Shown: positions 16,806-27,230, numbered from the stretch's first letter. The stretch is DNA of 64,000 nucleotides from Rheinheimera sp. A13L (GCF_000217935.1 NZ_AFHI01000008.1:1-64000), one strand, 5' to 3'. Translations and numbers: made by a program. Notes: generated by a model from the sequence alone, not told the origin.

Positions 16806-16926
16806 GCGCTCAGCGTTTTGCTATTGGATTTTTTGGCCCTAACAGTGGACAATTGCCGCAATTGATAAGAACCAGTCTGGCTTTTACTTAAGGTAAAGCC
16901 GCCAGCTGCTAAGGAAGCTTTAAGTT

Positions 16927-19248
16927 ATGTCTATGATCATTAAACAAATTGCTCTGGAAATTTCAGCACGCCCTGAGCAGGTTGCCGCCGCTATTCAACT
17001 GATGGACGAAGGTGCTACTGTGCCTTTTATCGCCCGATACCGTAAAGAAGTGACAGGTGGCCTGGATGATACCCAGTTGCGTAACCTGGATGTACGTTTA
17101 ACTTATTTACGTGAACTGGAAGACAGACGTCAGGTGATTATCAAAACCATAGACGAACAAGGCAAACTGACACCGGAACTGAAGCAGGAATTATTAGCAG
17201 CGGACAATAAAACCCGTTTAGAAGATTTGTATTTACCTTACAAAGCCAAACGCCGCACCAAAGGTCAAATTGCCATTGAAGCAGGTTTAGAGCCTTTAGC
17301 TGACGCTTTATTTAACGACCCAAACTTAGTACCAGAACAACAAGCCGCCAGTTACTTTAATGCCGAAGCAGGTTTCGCTGACACTAAAACAGTGCTGGAT
17401 GGCGTGAAATACATTCTGATGGAACGTTTTGCAGAAGATGCTGCTTTGCTGGCCAAGTTACGCCGTCATTTAAGCCAAAACGCTGTATTGAAAAGCAGCA
17501 TGGTGGCAGGCAAAGAGCAGGAAGGCGCTAAGTTCCGCGATTATTTTGAACACAAAGAATCCTTTAAAACAGTACCATCACACCGCGCCCTGGCGATGTT
17601 CCGTGGTCGTAACGAAGGTATTTTAAACCTGCAATTACAGCCAGATGCCGACGATGCTTCAGCTCATGCAGTCTGTGAGCAAATGATTGCCAATCATTTT
17701 GATGTACGTCAGCAAGGCCGCGCAGCCGACGATTTCCTGCGTACCGCTGTGCAGTGGACCTGGAAAGTAAAATTACACCTGCATTTAGAAAACGATTTAT
17801 TAGGCGAATTACGGGAGCAGGCTGAAGAAGAAGCCATAAAGGTATTTGCCCGTAACTTAAAAGATTTATTAATGGCCGCCCCTGCCGGTATGCGCGCGAC
17901 GTTAGCGCTGGACCCTGGCTTACGCACTGGTGTGAAAGTGACGGCTATTGATGAAACCGGCAAGTTGGTGGATCAAACCACTATATTCCCACATGCGCCA
18001 CAAAATCACTGGGACAAGTCAGTCCGCACTTTAGCGGCTTTAGCCAAACAACATAAAATTGAGCTGATTGCTATTGGTAACGGCACGGCTTCGCGCGAAA
18101 CCGATAAGTTAGCGGCCGATGTGATCAAACTGCTGCCAGAACAAAACATCAGCAAAATTATGGTGTCTGAAGCTGGCGCTTCAGTCTATTCAGCCTCTGA
18201 ATTAGCGTCTTTAGAGTTCCCGGATCTGGATGTGTCTTTACGTGGTGCTGTGTCTATAGGCCGCCGTTTACAAGACCCTTTAGCTGAACTGGTGAAAGTT
18301 GAGCCTAAAGCTATAGGTGTGGGCCAGTACCAACACGACGTCAACCAAAGCTTGCTGGCCAAGTCACTGGATGCGGTAGTGGAAGATTGTGTAAACGCCG
18401 TGGGTGTGGATTTAAATATGGCTTCAGTGCCTTTATTGTCCCGCGTCGCTGGTTTAAACAAGACTCTGGCACAAAACATCGTGGTGTACCGTGATACACA
18501 TGGTCGTTTCCAGCAACGTAAAGATTTACTCAAAGTAGCCAGGTTAGGCCCTAAAGCCTATGAACAGGCCGCCGGTTTCCTGCGCATTAACAAAGGTTCT
18601 GATCCGCTGGATTCGTCTTCTGTTCACCCTGAAGCTTATCCTTTAGTGGAAAAAATTCTGGCGAAATTTGGCCAGCCTATAGAGCAACTACTGGGCAACA
18701 GCGCTTTCTTAAAAGGTCTGAACCCGGCTGAGTTTGTCGACGAACATTTTGGTTTGCCTACAGTAGAAGACGTCATTAAAGAGCTGGATAAACCAGGTCG
18801 TGACCCTCGCCCTGAATTTAAAACAGCTGTATTTAAAGATGGCGTTGAAACCATGGCCGATTTAAAACCAGGCATGTTACTGGAAGGTGTGGTCACTAAC
18901 GTCACCAACTTTGGTGCTTTTGTTGATATAGGTGTGCATCAGGATGGTTTAGTGCATATTTCCTCTTTAACCGACAAGTTTGTCTCAGACCCGCATCAGG
19001 TGGTCAAAGCAGGCGATATTGTCAAAGTCAAAGTGCTGGAAGTAGAACTGGACCGTAAACGTATTGCGCTGACGATGCGGATGGACGAACAACCTGCGGT
19101 GAAAGGCGCTGGTGGAGCGGGTAAAGAGGCGTCACGTTCTTCAGGCTCATCTCAGTCTAAAGCGGCTAAGCCAGCTAAAACAGCTGAAGTGCCGAATGCA
19201 GCTATGGGTGATGCTTTTGCTCAGGCTTTTGCCAAGTTTAAAAAGTAA
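16927..19248 (+). CDS. tex: Tex family RNA-binding transcription accessory protein
   Basis: The 773-residue protein has the full Tex layout: helical N-terminus ([15 protein letters not shown]), a YqgF/RNase H-like domain ([16 protein letters not shown]), helix-hairpin-helix repeats (about 500-570, [12 protein letters not shown]) and a C-terminal S1 domain (about 645-715, [21 protein letters not shown]). The tail is Ser/Ala/Lys-rich. Tex is linked to RNA metabolism and stress survival. It is monocistronic here, with a terminator after it. Confidence 0.95.
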   Translation: MSMIIKQIALEISARPEQVAAAIQLMDEGATVPFIARYRKEVTGGLDDTQLRNLDVRLTYLRELEDRRQVIIKTIDEQGKLTPELKQELLAADNKTRLEDLYLPYKAKRRTKGQIAIEAGLEPLADALFNDPNLVPEQQAASYFNAEAGFADTKTVLDGVKYILMERFAEDAALLAKLRRHLSQNAVLKSSMVAGKEQEGAKFRDYFEHKESFKTVPSHRALAMFRGRNEGILNLQLQPDADDASAHAVCEQMIANHFDVRQQGRAADDFLRTAVQWTWKVKLHLHLENDLLGELREQAEEEAIKVFARNLKDLLMAAPAGMRATLALDPGLRTGVKVTAIDETGKLVDQTTIFPHAPQNHWDKSVRTLAALAKQHKIELIAIGNGTASRETDKLAADVIKLLPEQNISKIMVSEAGASVYSASELASLEFPDLDVSLRGAVSIGRRLQDPLAELVKVEPKAIGVGQYQHDVNQSLLAKSLDAVVEDCVNAVGVDLNMASVPLLSRVAGLNKTLAQNIVVYRDTHGRFQQRKDLLKVARLGPKAYEQAAGFLRINKGSDPLDSSSVHPEAYPLVEKILAKFGQPIEQLLGNSAFLKGLNPAEFVDEHFGLPTVEDVIKELDKPGRDPRPEFKTAVFKDGVETMADLKPGMLLEGVVTNVTNFGAFVDIGVHQDGLVHISSLTDKFVSDPHQVVKAGDIVKVKVLEVELDRKRIALTMRMDEQPAVKGAGGAGKEASRSSGSSQSKAAKPAKTAEVPNAAMGDAFAQAFAKFKK

Positions 19249-19268
19249 TACTTTTTAACGAGATAAAA

Positions 19269-19300
19269 TAAAGGCCAGGAAATTCCTGGCCTTTATTCTT
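19269..19300. terminator. Bidirectional terminator after tex
   Basis: AAAGGCCAGGAA and TTCCTGGCCTTT form a perfect stem, followed by ATTCTTT on the plus strand and an A-rich stretch upstream. It also lies just beyond the end of the convergent gene at 19315. Confidence 0.85.
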
Positions 19301-19314
19301 TCATAACCTGTGCT

Positions 19315-20193
19315 TTAGGCCATTTGTAATAAAGGCCGCTCTGCCGGCATAGTGGCTTTGGCATAAAAACCTGAAATCACATCCGATCTTAATGTCATCA
19401 GCGGATCACGTTGCAAAGACTCAAACTGGGGCACAGCGAAGTCATTGGACTCATTATTCGCCAAAGCTTCAAAATGCTCCCATTCAGCGCCCGACAACAC
19501 CGAACTTTGAGATACCTGCTCTGATCTCGTTCTGACCATTTCTGCAATTTCTGCGGTCAACTCAGCCTGAGCTTCCATTAAAGTCCGGCTGGCCTGTGCT
19601 GCCACAGACCGATCTGCACCTGAAGGTTCAGCTGGCGCCAAAGCTGCGGCTTTGACTTGCTGCATTTTCTGGATGGTAGCGCGGGGGTCATTCGGAATTT
19701 CGGAGATATCAATACGGACTTCACCGCCTACCGCATACTGTTGGCCATCAGGGCCTGTTTCGTATTCGTAGCTTGGAGCACTGGCATACTGACCACCAAT
19801 AGCAGCATGCGCCTGTTCATGAATTTTCACTTCCCGATCACGGGCTTTTAATTCAGCAATACGTTTTTGTTCAGCCTGTTCTTCTTTTTGCTGCTGTGGG
19901 TCATCTTCTTGCTGGTCAGAAGAACTTTGTTTGTTTTGTTCTGAATCAGACTGTGCTTCTTTTTCCACTACCGCCTGACGGTACTCCAGGCCTTTGGTTT
20001 TAACGTCTTCATAAGTAGAAGTGTTGCCATTGCGGCTTTTTTCATCCGCCATCAGGCCTTTTTCAGCAGCAGAACGTTCCATAGCGGCTACGGGTTCTAT
20101 CACTTCACGGCGCAGGTTATCGCGCCGAGCCATTTCCATAGCCGGATTACCAGTGTGCAATGGCACATTTGGGTAATTCGAAGTGAGTAACAT
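19315..20193 (-). CDS. SprA-related putative metalloprotease
   Basis: The 292-residue protein contains H125-E-Q-A-H129 in IHEQAHAAIGGQYASAPSYEYETGPDG, the motif of the SprA-related family (Pfam PF12118), which is annotated as putative zinc metalloprotease. A Gln/Glu/Lys-rich low-complexity linker (about 75-120) precedes it. There is no signal peptide. The family has not been studied biochemically as far as I know. It is paired with the 103-residue gene directly upstream (nine-base gap), so the two are probably translated together. Confidence 0.85.
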   Translation of the reverse strand: MLLTSNYPNVPLHTGNPAMEMARRDNLRREVIEPVAAMERSAAEKGLMADEKSRNGNTSTYEDVKTKGLEYRQAVVEKEAQSDSEQNKQSSSDQQEDDPQQQKEEQAEQKRIAELKARDREVKIHEQAHAAIGGQYASAPSYEYETGPDGQQYAVGGEVRIDISEIPNDPRATIQKMQQVKAAALAPAEPSGADRSVAAQASRTLMEAQAELTAEIAEMVRTRSEQVSQSSVLSGAEWEHFEALANNESNDFAVPQFESLQRDPLMTLRSDVISGFYAKATMPAERPLLQMA

Positions 20194-20202
20194 AAAAGCC
20201 TT

Positions 20203-20514
20203 TTACACCCTTAAATCAATAATGGAACCCAACATCTCGTCGGCGGTTTTTACCGACTTCAGATTGGCTTCAGCGTTAATTTGTTCATTACCTAAGGTCA
20301 CCAGACTTTGCTCTATCGATGGGCCAGTAGTTGGCTCAACCGGAGTTTCCAGTGCCCGCTGATTGCTGCTTTGGGCAGCTTGCTGATTTATATTGACGGT
20401 TGCTTCAGTCACAGCGTCAGATGCACGCTGAAAGCCCTGAAAACCGCTCGCAAAGGCAGAACTGATTTCCATCATGACCTCGTTGACTAATTGAACTGAG
20501 TAATTATTAGCCAT
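20203..20514 (-). CDS. Small protein with flagellar rod-like C-terminus
   Basis: The 103-residue protein has a low-complexity middle rich in Gln, Ala and Ser. Its C-terminal segment, EANLKSVKTADEMLGSIIDL, resembles the C-terminal helix of flagellar rod and hook proteins (FlgC/FlgE style). It is probably not a rod protein itself, because the N-terminal rod motif is missing. It precedes the SprA-related gene in the same transcript. The function is unknown. Confidence 0.7.
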   Translation of the reverse strand: MANNYSVQLVNEVMMEISSAFASGFQGFQRASDAVTEATVNINQQAAQSSNQRALETPVEPTTGPSIEQSLVTLGNEQINAEANLKSVKTADEMLGSIIDLRV

Positions 20515-20586
20515 TTTTTGGAAAAACGAAAGTCCGGCGGCAAGTATTTGCCGCCAAAATGCAGTTTTTTCTAATTTAGTGAAGAA

Positions 20587-21342
20587 TTAGGCCAATATAT
20601 GTGGTGATAACAGGGAAAAAAACTCATGTTGATGCGAAATAAAAGGCGCGTGTGAGGCTTTTTGTAGGATCTCCAGCTGCAATCCTGGCCGCAAATTTTG
20701 CAATAAAGGGGCTATAGCAACAGGCACTAACGAGTCTAAACGGCCCAAAATGATAAAAACAGACTGAGTTAAGGCGGCAAATTCCTGCCGCAAATCTAAA
20801 CTCGCCAATAATTCCAAGCCGCCTTGCAAAGCGAAGGCTGATGGCAAAGGCACACTCAGCACAGCCTGTTTTAACAGCTTAATGTCGTGTCGTGCCGTAC
20901 TGCTGCCCATTGCCTGAATAGCCAGAAAACGCTCCACTGTTAAAGCCAGATCCTGCTGCAATTGCACGGAAAACTGCTGCATCACCCTGCTTTCCATGCC
21001 TGGCCAATTGTCTTTGGCCATAAAACAAGGCGAACTGGCTATTAAGCCCAGCTTTTTCACTTTATGCGGGTATCGGCTGGCTAAAGCTATAGCCAGCAAC
21101 CCACCTAAAGACCAGCCGATGACGATACTTTGATCCGGAATTTGGTCGGCCAGCACAGCTAAAACAGTGTCGAGATCATAAGAGGCAGGGCAAGGTGATA
21201 AACCAAAACCAGGTAAATCCGGCGTGTGAACAGCAAGATCGTTCGGCAAAGCCTGCAGTAACTGAGACCAGACCTGATGGTTTAAACCCCAGCCATGCAA
21301 TAACACCAGCGGGTTTTGGGTAAATTTTGTTTGTTCTGTCAT
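20587..21342 (-). CDS. bioH: Pimeloyl-ACP methyl ester carboxylesterase BioH
   Basis: The alpha/beta hydrolase starts LVLLHGWGLNHQVW, almost the E. coli BioH opening. It has the nucleophile elbow GWSLGG, an aspartate in ILGRLDSLVP and a histidine in KASHAPFIS. BioH removes the methyl group from pimeloyl-ACP methyl ester to end the hidden fatty-acid phase of biotin synthesis. Start 21342 is chosen for its family-like length (about 251 residues); 21354 or 21402 are possible. It lies head-to-head with comF, as in many gammaproteobacteria. Confidence 0.9.
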   Translation of the reverse strand: MTEQTKFTQNPLVLLHGWGLNHQVWSQLLQALPNDLAVHTPDLPGFGLSPCPASYDLDTVLAVLADQIPDQSIVIGWSLGGLLAIALASRYPHKVKKLGLIASSPCFMAKDNWPGMESRVMQQFSVQLQQDLALTVERFLAIQAMGSSTARHDIKLLKQAVLSVPLPSAFALQGGLELLASLDLRQEFAALTQSVFIILGRLDSLVPVAIAPLLQNLRPGLQLEILQKASHAPFISHQHEFFSLLSPHILA

Positions 21343-21390
21343 CAGCTCGGCCATACTTAGTGTTATGTCTGGCCTTTTATCAAAGCAGGG

Positions 21391-22098
21391 ATGCAGATGC
21401 AAGCGACTTTATTGCAGCAGTTGGTGCATCTGCTGGCTCCCAGCTGTTGTTTATGGTGCCAGATGCAGGTGCAGCAAGCACAAGCTCAGCTCTGTGACCA
21501 TTGCCACGGCCATTTACCCCAGCTGGATTTAAGCTGGGTGGATCACAATGCCTTGTTATTGCCTGATGTCGCCAAAGGTTTGCCCAGAGTAAAGTTTGAC
21601 AGACTCTATAGCCTGAGCTGGTACAAACAACCTTACAAACACTGGATCAGCAGCTGGAAATTTCAGCAACAGCATGCTGCTGGTGAATTGTTGCGCCAGC
21701 TGTTTTATCAACAGGCACAGCGTTATCAACAACAAGGTGGGGACTTACCGGATTGCATCAGCTATACCCCTATCTCGGTAAAAAGGTTGCAGGAGAGGGG
21801 CTTTAATCAGGCAAAGTTATTGGCATTGGAACTGGCCGAAGCCTGGCAGATACCTTGCCTGAGTTTGTTTCAAAGCCCTGATTTAGTGCCTCATCAGACA
21901 GGATTAAACCGCAGGCAACGACTGGATAACTTAAAAGGGAAAATTCAGCTACAGCAAGCGGTTTTACCCAGGCATGTAGTATTGGTGGACGATGTGATCA
22001 CCACAGGAGCCACGCTGGATTATCTAAGCAGTTTGCTCAAAGCCAAAGGAGTCCAGACCGTTAGTGTCTGGACTCTGGCTATTACCAGGGCCTTTTAG
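21391..22098 (+). CDS. comF: ComF family phosphoribosyltransferase-like protein
   Basis: The 235-residue protein has an N-terminal zinc-ribbon-like part (CCLWCQMQ ... LCDHCHGHL) and a C-terminal phosphoribosyltransferase fold with the PRPP loop VVLVDDVITTGATLD. ComF/GntX proteins are connected to DNA uptake and competence, with unclear biochemistry. The start overlaps the promoter region of divergent bioH. Its stop overlaps the end of the convergent carboxypeptidase gene by four bases. Confidence 0.88.
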   Translation: MQMQATLLQQLVHLLAPSCCLWCQMQVQQAQAQLCDHCHGHLPQLDLSWVDHNALLLPDVAKGLPRVKFDRLYSLSWYKQPYKHWISSWKFQQQHAAGELLRQLFYQQAQRYQQQGGDLPDCISYTPISVKRLQERGFNQAKLLALELAEAWQIPCLSLFQSPDLVPHQTGLNRRQRLDNLKGKIQLQQAVLPRHVVLVDDVITTGATLDYLSSLLKAKGVQTVSVWTLAITRAF

Positions 22099-24656
22099 TG
22101 GGCTTCTTCTTCGTCGCTATTTGCCTCTTCACCTTCGCCATCGGACGATTCGGCACTGAACATTTTGCCAAAAAACAAAGCATTGACTAACAAACGACTG
22201 GAACCGACAAAATAGCCACGAAACACCGGATTATCTGTCATACCAATCACTCTGCCATCCCCGTGATTATGTGCCATTAAGGCTGCACCTTCAGCGATGC
22301 GACTGACATATTCAGGTGCTGTGTAACCTGCTAATTGAGGTTTATCTGTATACAAAGCCACGTTGATAAAGGGCTCTCCACTGGGGGCCAGTAAGAAAGT
22401 GCCATTTTTAAACACAGCTAAGTCTTTGCGGTTGATACCAAAAGTTAAAGGATGGCTTAAATCCAGTTCGGTCTGGTAGATAGCACCGGCAATACGGCGC
22501 TGACCAGCCAGACTTTCTTTATCGGCATAACTTAATTGCTGATCTGAAATCAGCATCGCCATGTCAGCCGAAGTCCAGGCTTTTGCTTTGAGCAAACCTG
22601 CTCGCACCAGGAATGCGGCGCCCCCTTTATGGCCCCACAATACGCCGCCTTTTTTCGCCCACTGATTGAGCTGCTGTTGCTCTTTTTGCTGCAGGCTGTT
22701 GTAGCTGCCGTCCGGCAGAATAATGTGGGTGTAACGGGATAAATCGACCCGACCTAAACGTTGAGGCTCAATCAAGCTAGGGGAAATGCCCGCCAGTTTT
22801 TCCAGATTAAACCAGACTTCACCCGCTTCGGTGGAATTCACATCAGGACCGGCCACCAATAATACATTCGGCTTAGTGACAGGTACAAAACCATTGCTGC
22901 CTAAATCCTGCCCCTTAGCCGTTAAACCAGAAGTTAAAGCTGTGATACTTAAACCCACCTGCTGCTGGGCTTTGCCCAGTCGTTCAAACCAGTTGTTGTG
23001 TTGTTGCAAGCCAGCAGCAATAACAATAGCTCCGGCACTAAAAGCCTGTTCACCATTCGCAGTTTTAGCAAAAAAAGGCTTGCTGGCAGCTCGTAATACC
23101 ACACCTTGCTCTAACAGCGCCTGAGTTAACAAAGGTGCTTTTTGATCGGTCCAGTCAAAAGCGTAAGCATAAGCACCAGCAGATGGCATCAGCGCTGATT
23201 CGGATTGAGGTAGCCATGGCTCGTTAGCCACTCCTGTTGGTTTACGGGCTACAGCACTGAATTCAATATTAAAAGCATAAGGCAAAGTCCAGGCTGAAAC
23301 GTCATAAAAGGTGTTGTCCTGGAAGTTGGTCTGGGTGCTGAACGCCGCTTTTAATAACAAATACTGGCTCTGTTGCAACGGAATATAATAAGCCTGACCT
23401 TTTTGATAGGTCTGGCCTTTATGTTGCCAGCGTTCATTGATTGGATAGGCTTTGATCTGATGCTGTTTTAATAAGTTTAATAAGCCAGCTAATCTGGTTT
23501 TATCTTCATCCTCTGCAATCACATAACCAGCTACAGAGTCATCCGCAGCCAAACGTTGTGACTCCTGCACAAAAGCTTTCTGGTAACTTTGCAGTGCTTT
23601 TTTGTGAGCCACTGAACCACGAAGCGTAGATAACGACACAATATATTGGTTTTCAATGGTTTTACTAAAAGACAAAGGACCATTGATACTGTCCTGCAGG
23701 TGACCGCGACTACTGGCTTGTTCAAATAAAATACCCACACTGGCATTGACGTCAGGGTAAGTAGAGCCTTTGCCTACATAAAAATCATCAAAACTTTCTT
23801 CGGTGTAATACAGACGGCCTTTTTTATCTAAAGCTGCAGCATGGTAATCGGCAATTTTGGCAGTCAGTTGCTGATTGGCTTTTGGCGTTAAAGGATAAGT
23901 ACGGGTCGGAATACCGGGTTGGAAGAAAAAGGTGGTGTTAGGCCCCATCTCATGAAAATCACCCACTACAGCCGGACGCCATTTATAAAACTGGCTGATA
24001 CGGGCCTGGCTTTCAGGGTGCTCCAGCGGTAACCAGTCCCGGTTTAAATCAAACCAATAATGGTTAGGACGGCCATTTGGCCAGGGCTCTATATGTTCAC
24101 GGCTTTGTGGATCAGCCACAGGCGCTTTGCCTTTGTGCATATTGGCCCAATTGGCAAAACGATCTAAACCATCCGGGTTTAAGCTGGGTTGGATCAGAAT
24201 CACTGTGTTTTTCAGCCAGTCCTGTACTTCGGCATCTGTACTGGTTAAGAGATGATGGGCAACCTGCGCTGAAGCGTTAGGACCACTGGATTCATTGCCA
24301 TGTACGCCATAACCTAACCAAATCACCAGAGGCAGCTCGTCTGTCAGTTCAGTGCCCATAGACAACTGCGCCAGATGCTGTACGCGGATTTGTTCCAGTT
24401 TTTTTAAGTTTTCAGCAGACGAAATAATAAGCTGCAATACAGGTTTCTGTTCATGGGTATAGCCTATAACTTCCAGTTGGGCTTTATCTGAAGTTGCGGC
24501 CAGTTGCTGGAAATACATTTGAATTTGATCATGGCGCAAATGCCACTCGCCCACCGGATAACCAAAAAATTGTTGTGGGCTTTGTGGTGTTGCCATTGAG
24601 AACTGGCTGCACAACCCCAATACTAAAGCACTGATGATAGTTGTTATTTTGTACAT
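22095..24656 (-). CDS. Secreted M14-family zinc carboxypeptidase
   Basis: The 853-residue protein has a signal peptide (about 1-22, ending SMA). An M14 domain follows: the zinc motif HGNESSGPNAS (H-x-x-E, about 118-122), later a VGDFHEMGPNTTFFF segment and GILFEQASSRG, which could hold the third ligand and the catalytic glutamate. A long C-terminal part (about 500-830) is typical of this large proteobacterial subgroup. The tail is very acidic (ESSDGEGEEANSDEEE). It should act in the periplasm or outside, on peptides. Confidence 0.88.
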   Translation of the reverse strand: MYKITTIISALVLGLCSQFSMATPQSPQQFFGYPVGEWHLRHDQIQMYFQQLAATSDKAQLEVIGYTHEQKPVLQLIISSAENLKKLEQIRVQHLAQLSMGTELTDELPLVIWLGYGVHGNESSGPNASAQVAHHLLTSTDAEVQDWLKNTVILIQPSLNPDGLDRFANWANMHKGKAPVADPQSREHIEPWPNGRPNHYWFDLNRDWLPLEHPESQARISQFYKWRPAVVGDFHEMGPNTTFFFQPGIPTRTYPLTPKANQQLTAKIADYHAAALDKKGRLYYTEESFDDFYVGKGSTYPDVNASVGILFEQASSRGHLQDSINGPLSFSKTIENQYIVSLSTLRGSVAHKKALQSYQKAFVQESQRLAADDSVAGYVIAEDEDKTRLAGLLNLLKQHQIKAYPINERWQHKGQTYQKGQAYYIPLQQSQYLLLKAAFSTQTNFQDNTFYDVSAWTLPYAFNIEFSAVARKPTGVANEPWLPQSESALMPSAGAYAYAFDWTDQKAPLLTQALLEQGVVLRAASKPFFAKTANGEQAFSAGAIVIAAGLQQHNNWFERLGKAQQQVGLSITALTSGLTAKGQDLGSNGFVPVTKPNVLLVAGPDVNSTEAGEVWFNLEKLAGISPSLIEPQRLGRVDLSRYTHIILPDGSYNSLQQKEQQQLNQWAKKGGVLWGHKGGAAFLVRAGLLKAKAWTSADMAMLISDQQLSYADKESLAGQRRIAGAIYQTELDLSHPLTFGINRKDLAVFKNGTFLLAPSGEPFINVALYTDKPQLAGYTAPEYVSRIAEGAALMAHNHGDGRVIGMTDNPVFRGYFVGSSRLLVNALFFGKMFSAESSDGEGEEANSDEEEAH

Positions 24657-24782
24657 TGTTTGTCTCCCTTTCTGGCAGCTACCTTAGCAATAAAAAGTCA
24701 GGCCCGACAAGCGGGGCTGGCAAGGTACAGGAAGTCAGAGTATCATAGCCATTAACCTAGTAATTTAGTCAGGTACTACCAC

Positions 24783-25361
24783 ATGATTACCATTTCAGAA
24801 CAGGCGCAGAGCCATTTTCGTAAACTGCTGGAAAAACAGGCCGCCGGTACTCATATCCGCGTATTTGTGGTCAACCCGGGCACTGTTTCTGCGGAATGTG
24901 GTGTGTCTTACTGCCCTGCCGATGCGGTAGAAAGCACAGATTTAGAGCTGCCATTTGAAGGCTTTATGGCGATAGTAGATGCCGAAAGCAAACCTTTTTT
25001 AGTGGACGCCGAAATCGATTTTGTTACCGATCAGATGGGTTCTCAGCTGACGTTAAAAGCGCCAAACGCCAAAGTGCGTAAGGTGAACGACGACGCTTCA
25101 CTGAAGGAAAAAGTGCAATACGTGATAGATGCAGAAATTAATCCTCAGTTAGCTAACCATGGTGGTCGTGTTTCAGTGGTTGAACTGACAGAGGATGGTG
25201 TTGCAGTACTGCAATTTGGTGGTGGTTGTAACGGCTGTTCCCAGGTTGATTTAACCTTAAAAGAAGGTATCGAAAAAGAACTGCTGCAACGTTTTGCCGG
25301 TGAACTAACAGCGGTACGTGATGTGACTGATCACCAACGTGGTGAGCATTCTTATTACTGA
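24783..25361 (+). CDS. nfuA: Fe/S biogenesis protein NfuA
   Basis: The 192-residue protein has an N-terminal degenerate A-type carrier domain and a C-terminal Nfu domain with C149-N-G-C152, which holds a 4Fe-4S cluster for transfer to client enzymes. Length and order match E. coli NfuA (191). E. coli nfuA also lies next to bioH and the comF homologue gntX; here the M14 gene sits between. Confidence 0.95.
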   Translation: MITISEQAQSHFRKLLEKQAAGTHIRVFVVNPGTVSAECGVSYCPADAVESTDLELPFEGFMAIVDAESKPFLVDAEIDFVTDQMGSQLTLKAPNAKVRKVNDDASLKEKVQYVIDAEINPQLANHGGRVSVVELTEDGVAVLQFGGGCNGCSQVDLTLKEGIEKELLQRFAGELTAVRDVTDHQRGEHSYY

Positions 25362-25383
25362 TCTATGCTATAGACAAGCTAAA

Positions 25384-25408
25384 GAGGCCACTTGATGTGG
25401 CCTTTATT
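25384..25408 (+). terminator. Terminator after nfuA
   Basis: AGGCCAC-TTGAT-GTGGCCT is followed by TTATTGT. The stem starts about 20 bases after the nfuA stop. The next gene starts 22 bases later with its own AAAGGAG site. Confidence 0.75.
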
Positions 25409-25429
25409 GTATTCAAAAGGAGTTCACAG

Positions 25430-26437
25430 ATGAGATTTCTGGCCTGTTTGTTGGTTTTACTGAGCTTTCCAAGCTTCGCCGCTGTTATTTTGCAGTACCA
25501 CCATGTCAGCACTCAGACTCCCCGCTCCACCAGCGTCACACCTGCAGAATTCCGCACTCATTTGCAGTATTTAAAAGACCACAAGTATCAGGTTATTGGC
25601 CTCGATACCTTGTTGGACCAATTGCAACAAGGCAAAGAGCCGGCCGACAATGCTGTAGTGATCACATTTGATGATGGTTTTGACAATATTTACCATCAGG
25701 CTCACCCTATTTTGCAGGAGTTTGATTTTCCTTATACCGTGTTTTTAAGCCCGGCTTTAATAGACCGCAAAGAAGGCCCTGTATTAAGCTGGCCGCAGAT
25801 CAAACAACTGCATGATGATGGTGTGATCATCGCCAACCACAGCTCTTACCATGCACATCTGGCGAAACCCAATAAAGGCGAAAGCAAAGCAGAGTGGCTG
25901 AAACGGGTGAAAACCGATATTTTGCTGGCGCAAACTCAGTTAGAACAACAGCTGGGCATCAAACACAAGTGGCTGGCTTACCCATATGGCGACTTTAGTG
26001 TTGAGCTCGAGCAGATGGTTGAAGACCTGGGCTTTATTGGCATAGGCCAGCAATCCGGCGCTGTGGGTCTGAACAGCCTGATGACCCGCCTGCCGCGGTA
26101 TCCGTCTTCCAGTCAGTATGCAGCCTTAAAACACTTTATACCTAAGTTAAAAACTCTGGCTTTGCCGGTGAAAAACTATATAGCAGCAGACCCGGTTAAA
26201 GGCCCGAATCCACCCACTTTGACATTACAAATCGACAGCTCAGATTTTAAAACCAGTCAGCTGAATTGTTTTAGCAATGGTCAGCCTATCGAAGTGACCT
26301 GGCTAAAACCCGATACCTTCAGCGCAAAGGCAGGTGAAAAGCTAAAAACCAGCCATAAACGCTATAACTGCACAGCCCCTTCGTTAAGTAAAAAGGGCTA
26401 TTTCTACTGGTATTCCCAGCCTTGGGTTATGGATTAG
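25430..26437 (+). CDS. Exported polysaccharide deacetylase (NodB-like)
   Basis: The start at 25430 is fixed by AAAGGAG seven bases upstream; a signal peptide follows (ending SFA). The 335-residue protein has the NodB motifs: VITFDDGFDNIY (catalytic and metal aspartates) and NHSSYHAHL (metal histidines), plus AYPYGDFS. It should remove acetyl groups from a surface or extracellular amino sugar polymer. The C-terminal 90 residues, with paired cysteines, look like a small beta domain. Substrate unknown. Confidence 0.9.
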   Translation: MRFLACLLVLLSFPSFAAVILQYHHVSTQTPRSTSVTPAEFRTHLQYLKDHKYQVIGLDTLLDQLQQGKEPADNAVVITFDDGFDNIYHQAHPILQEFDFPYTVFLSPALIDRKEGPVLSWPQIKQLHDDGVIIANHSSYHAHLAKPNKGESKAEWLKRVKTDILLAQTQLEQQLGIKHKWLAYPYGDFSVELEQMVEDLGFIGIGQQSGAVGLNSLMTRLPRYPSSSQYAALKHFIPKLKTLALPVKNYIAADPVKGPNPPTLTLQIDSSDFKTSQLNCFSNGQPIEVTWLKPDTFSAKAGEKLKTSHKRYNCTAPSLSKKGYFYWYSQPWVMD

Positions 26438-26443
26438 TGGCTT

Positions 26444-26520
26444 CGATTACACAGCGTTGTAATGCCTTCGGCGATTACAACCTACAAACGTAGGATGCAT
26501 TCGCCCGAAGGGCAATGCAT
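26444..26520. repeat. REP cluster left of the RAYT gene
   Basis: Three hairpins follow each other: TTGTAAT/ATTACAA around GCCTTCGGCG, CCTAC/GTAGG, and GATGCAT-tCGCCC/GGGCa-ATGCATC. The same units recur, partly doubled, at 27123-27230. REP elements flanking a REP-associated transposase are the normal arrangement. Confidence 0.85.
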
Positions 26521-26583
26521 CTTGCATCTGAGATTGTTCCGATCTACACCTATAACTTCCTTCCCCAACGTTGCTTTTGCTTT

Positions 26584-27108
26584 ATGGACTATCGCCGTTT
26601 GTGGTGCAAAGGCGGCACCTACTTTTTCACTGTCAACCTGCAGCAAAGACACAATAACCATCTGCTGACGGAGCATATAGATCTGTTACGTCATGCAGTA
26701 CGACAGGTTAAAGATGCCCATCCTTTTATCATTCACGCTTGGGTAATTTTGCCTGAACATATGCATTGCATTATTGAATTGCCAGAAGGTGATGCGAATT
26801 TCGCTCTACGCTGGCGACTAATTAAATTGATATTTTCCAGAGCCTTGCCTGCTACAGAGTCTCGCTGCTCCAGCAGACAAAAACGCAAAGAACGGGGTAT
26901 ATGGCAACGCAGATACTGGGAACACCTGATCCGTGACCAAACAGACTTTAACGCTCATATGGACTATGTGCATTTTAATCCCGTGAAGCATGGTTGGGTA
27001 CATCAGGTATCAGATTGGCCTTACTCAACCTTCCATTTGCTGGTTAAGCAAGGCGTCTATTCTGCAGATTGGGCTGGTGGGGGAAATGACGGATTGTATT
27101 CGGACTGA
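26584..27108 (+). CDS. REP-associated tyrosine transposase (RAYT)
   Basis: The 174-residue protein carries the HUH motif (LPEHMHCII) and the tyrosine-containing stretch [12 protein letters not shown], both diagnostic of Y1/REP transposases. These enzymes bind and cleave REP hairpins as single-stranded DNA and are thought to spread them. ATG 26584 (MDYRRLW) is chosen because it matches the family start; the longer frame from 26515 runs through REP DNA. REP clusters lie on both sides. Confidence 0.92.
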   Translation: MDYRRLWCKGGTYFFTVNLQQRHNNHLLTEHIDLLRHAVRQVKDAHPFIIHAWVILPEHMHCIIELPEGDANFALRWRLIKLIFSRALPATESRCSSRQKRKERGIWQRRYWEHLIRDQTDFNAHMDYVHFNPVKHGWVHQVSDWPYSTFHLLVKQGVYSADWAGGGNDGLYSD

Positions 27109-27122
27109 AATGAGCCTGAACT

Positions 27123-27230
27123 GATTACACAACGTTGTAATGCCTTCGATTACACAGCGTTGTAATGCCTTCGGCGATTACAACCTACGAAAAAACGTAG
27201 GATGCAGTCGCCCAAAGGGCTCTGCATCCA
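27123..27230. repeat. REP cluster right of the RAYT gene
   Basis: The GATTACACA(A/G)CGTTGTAATGCCTTCG unit occurs twice in tandem, followed by the CCTACG/CGTAGG and GATGCAG...CTGCATC hairpins. These are variants of the units at 26444-26520. The cluster lies between the RAYT gene and the truncated sco1 copy. Confidence 0.85.
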
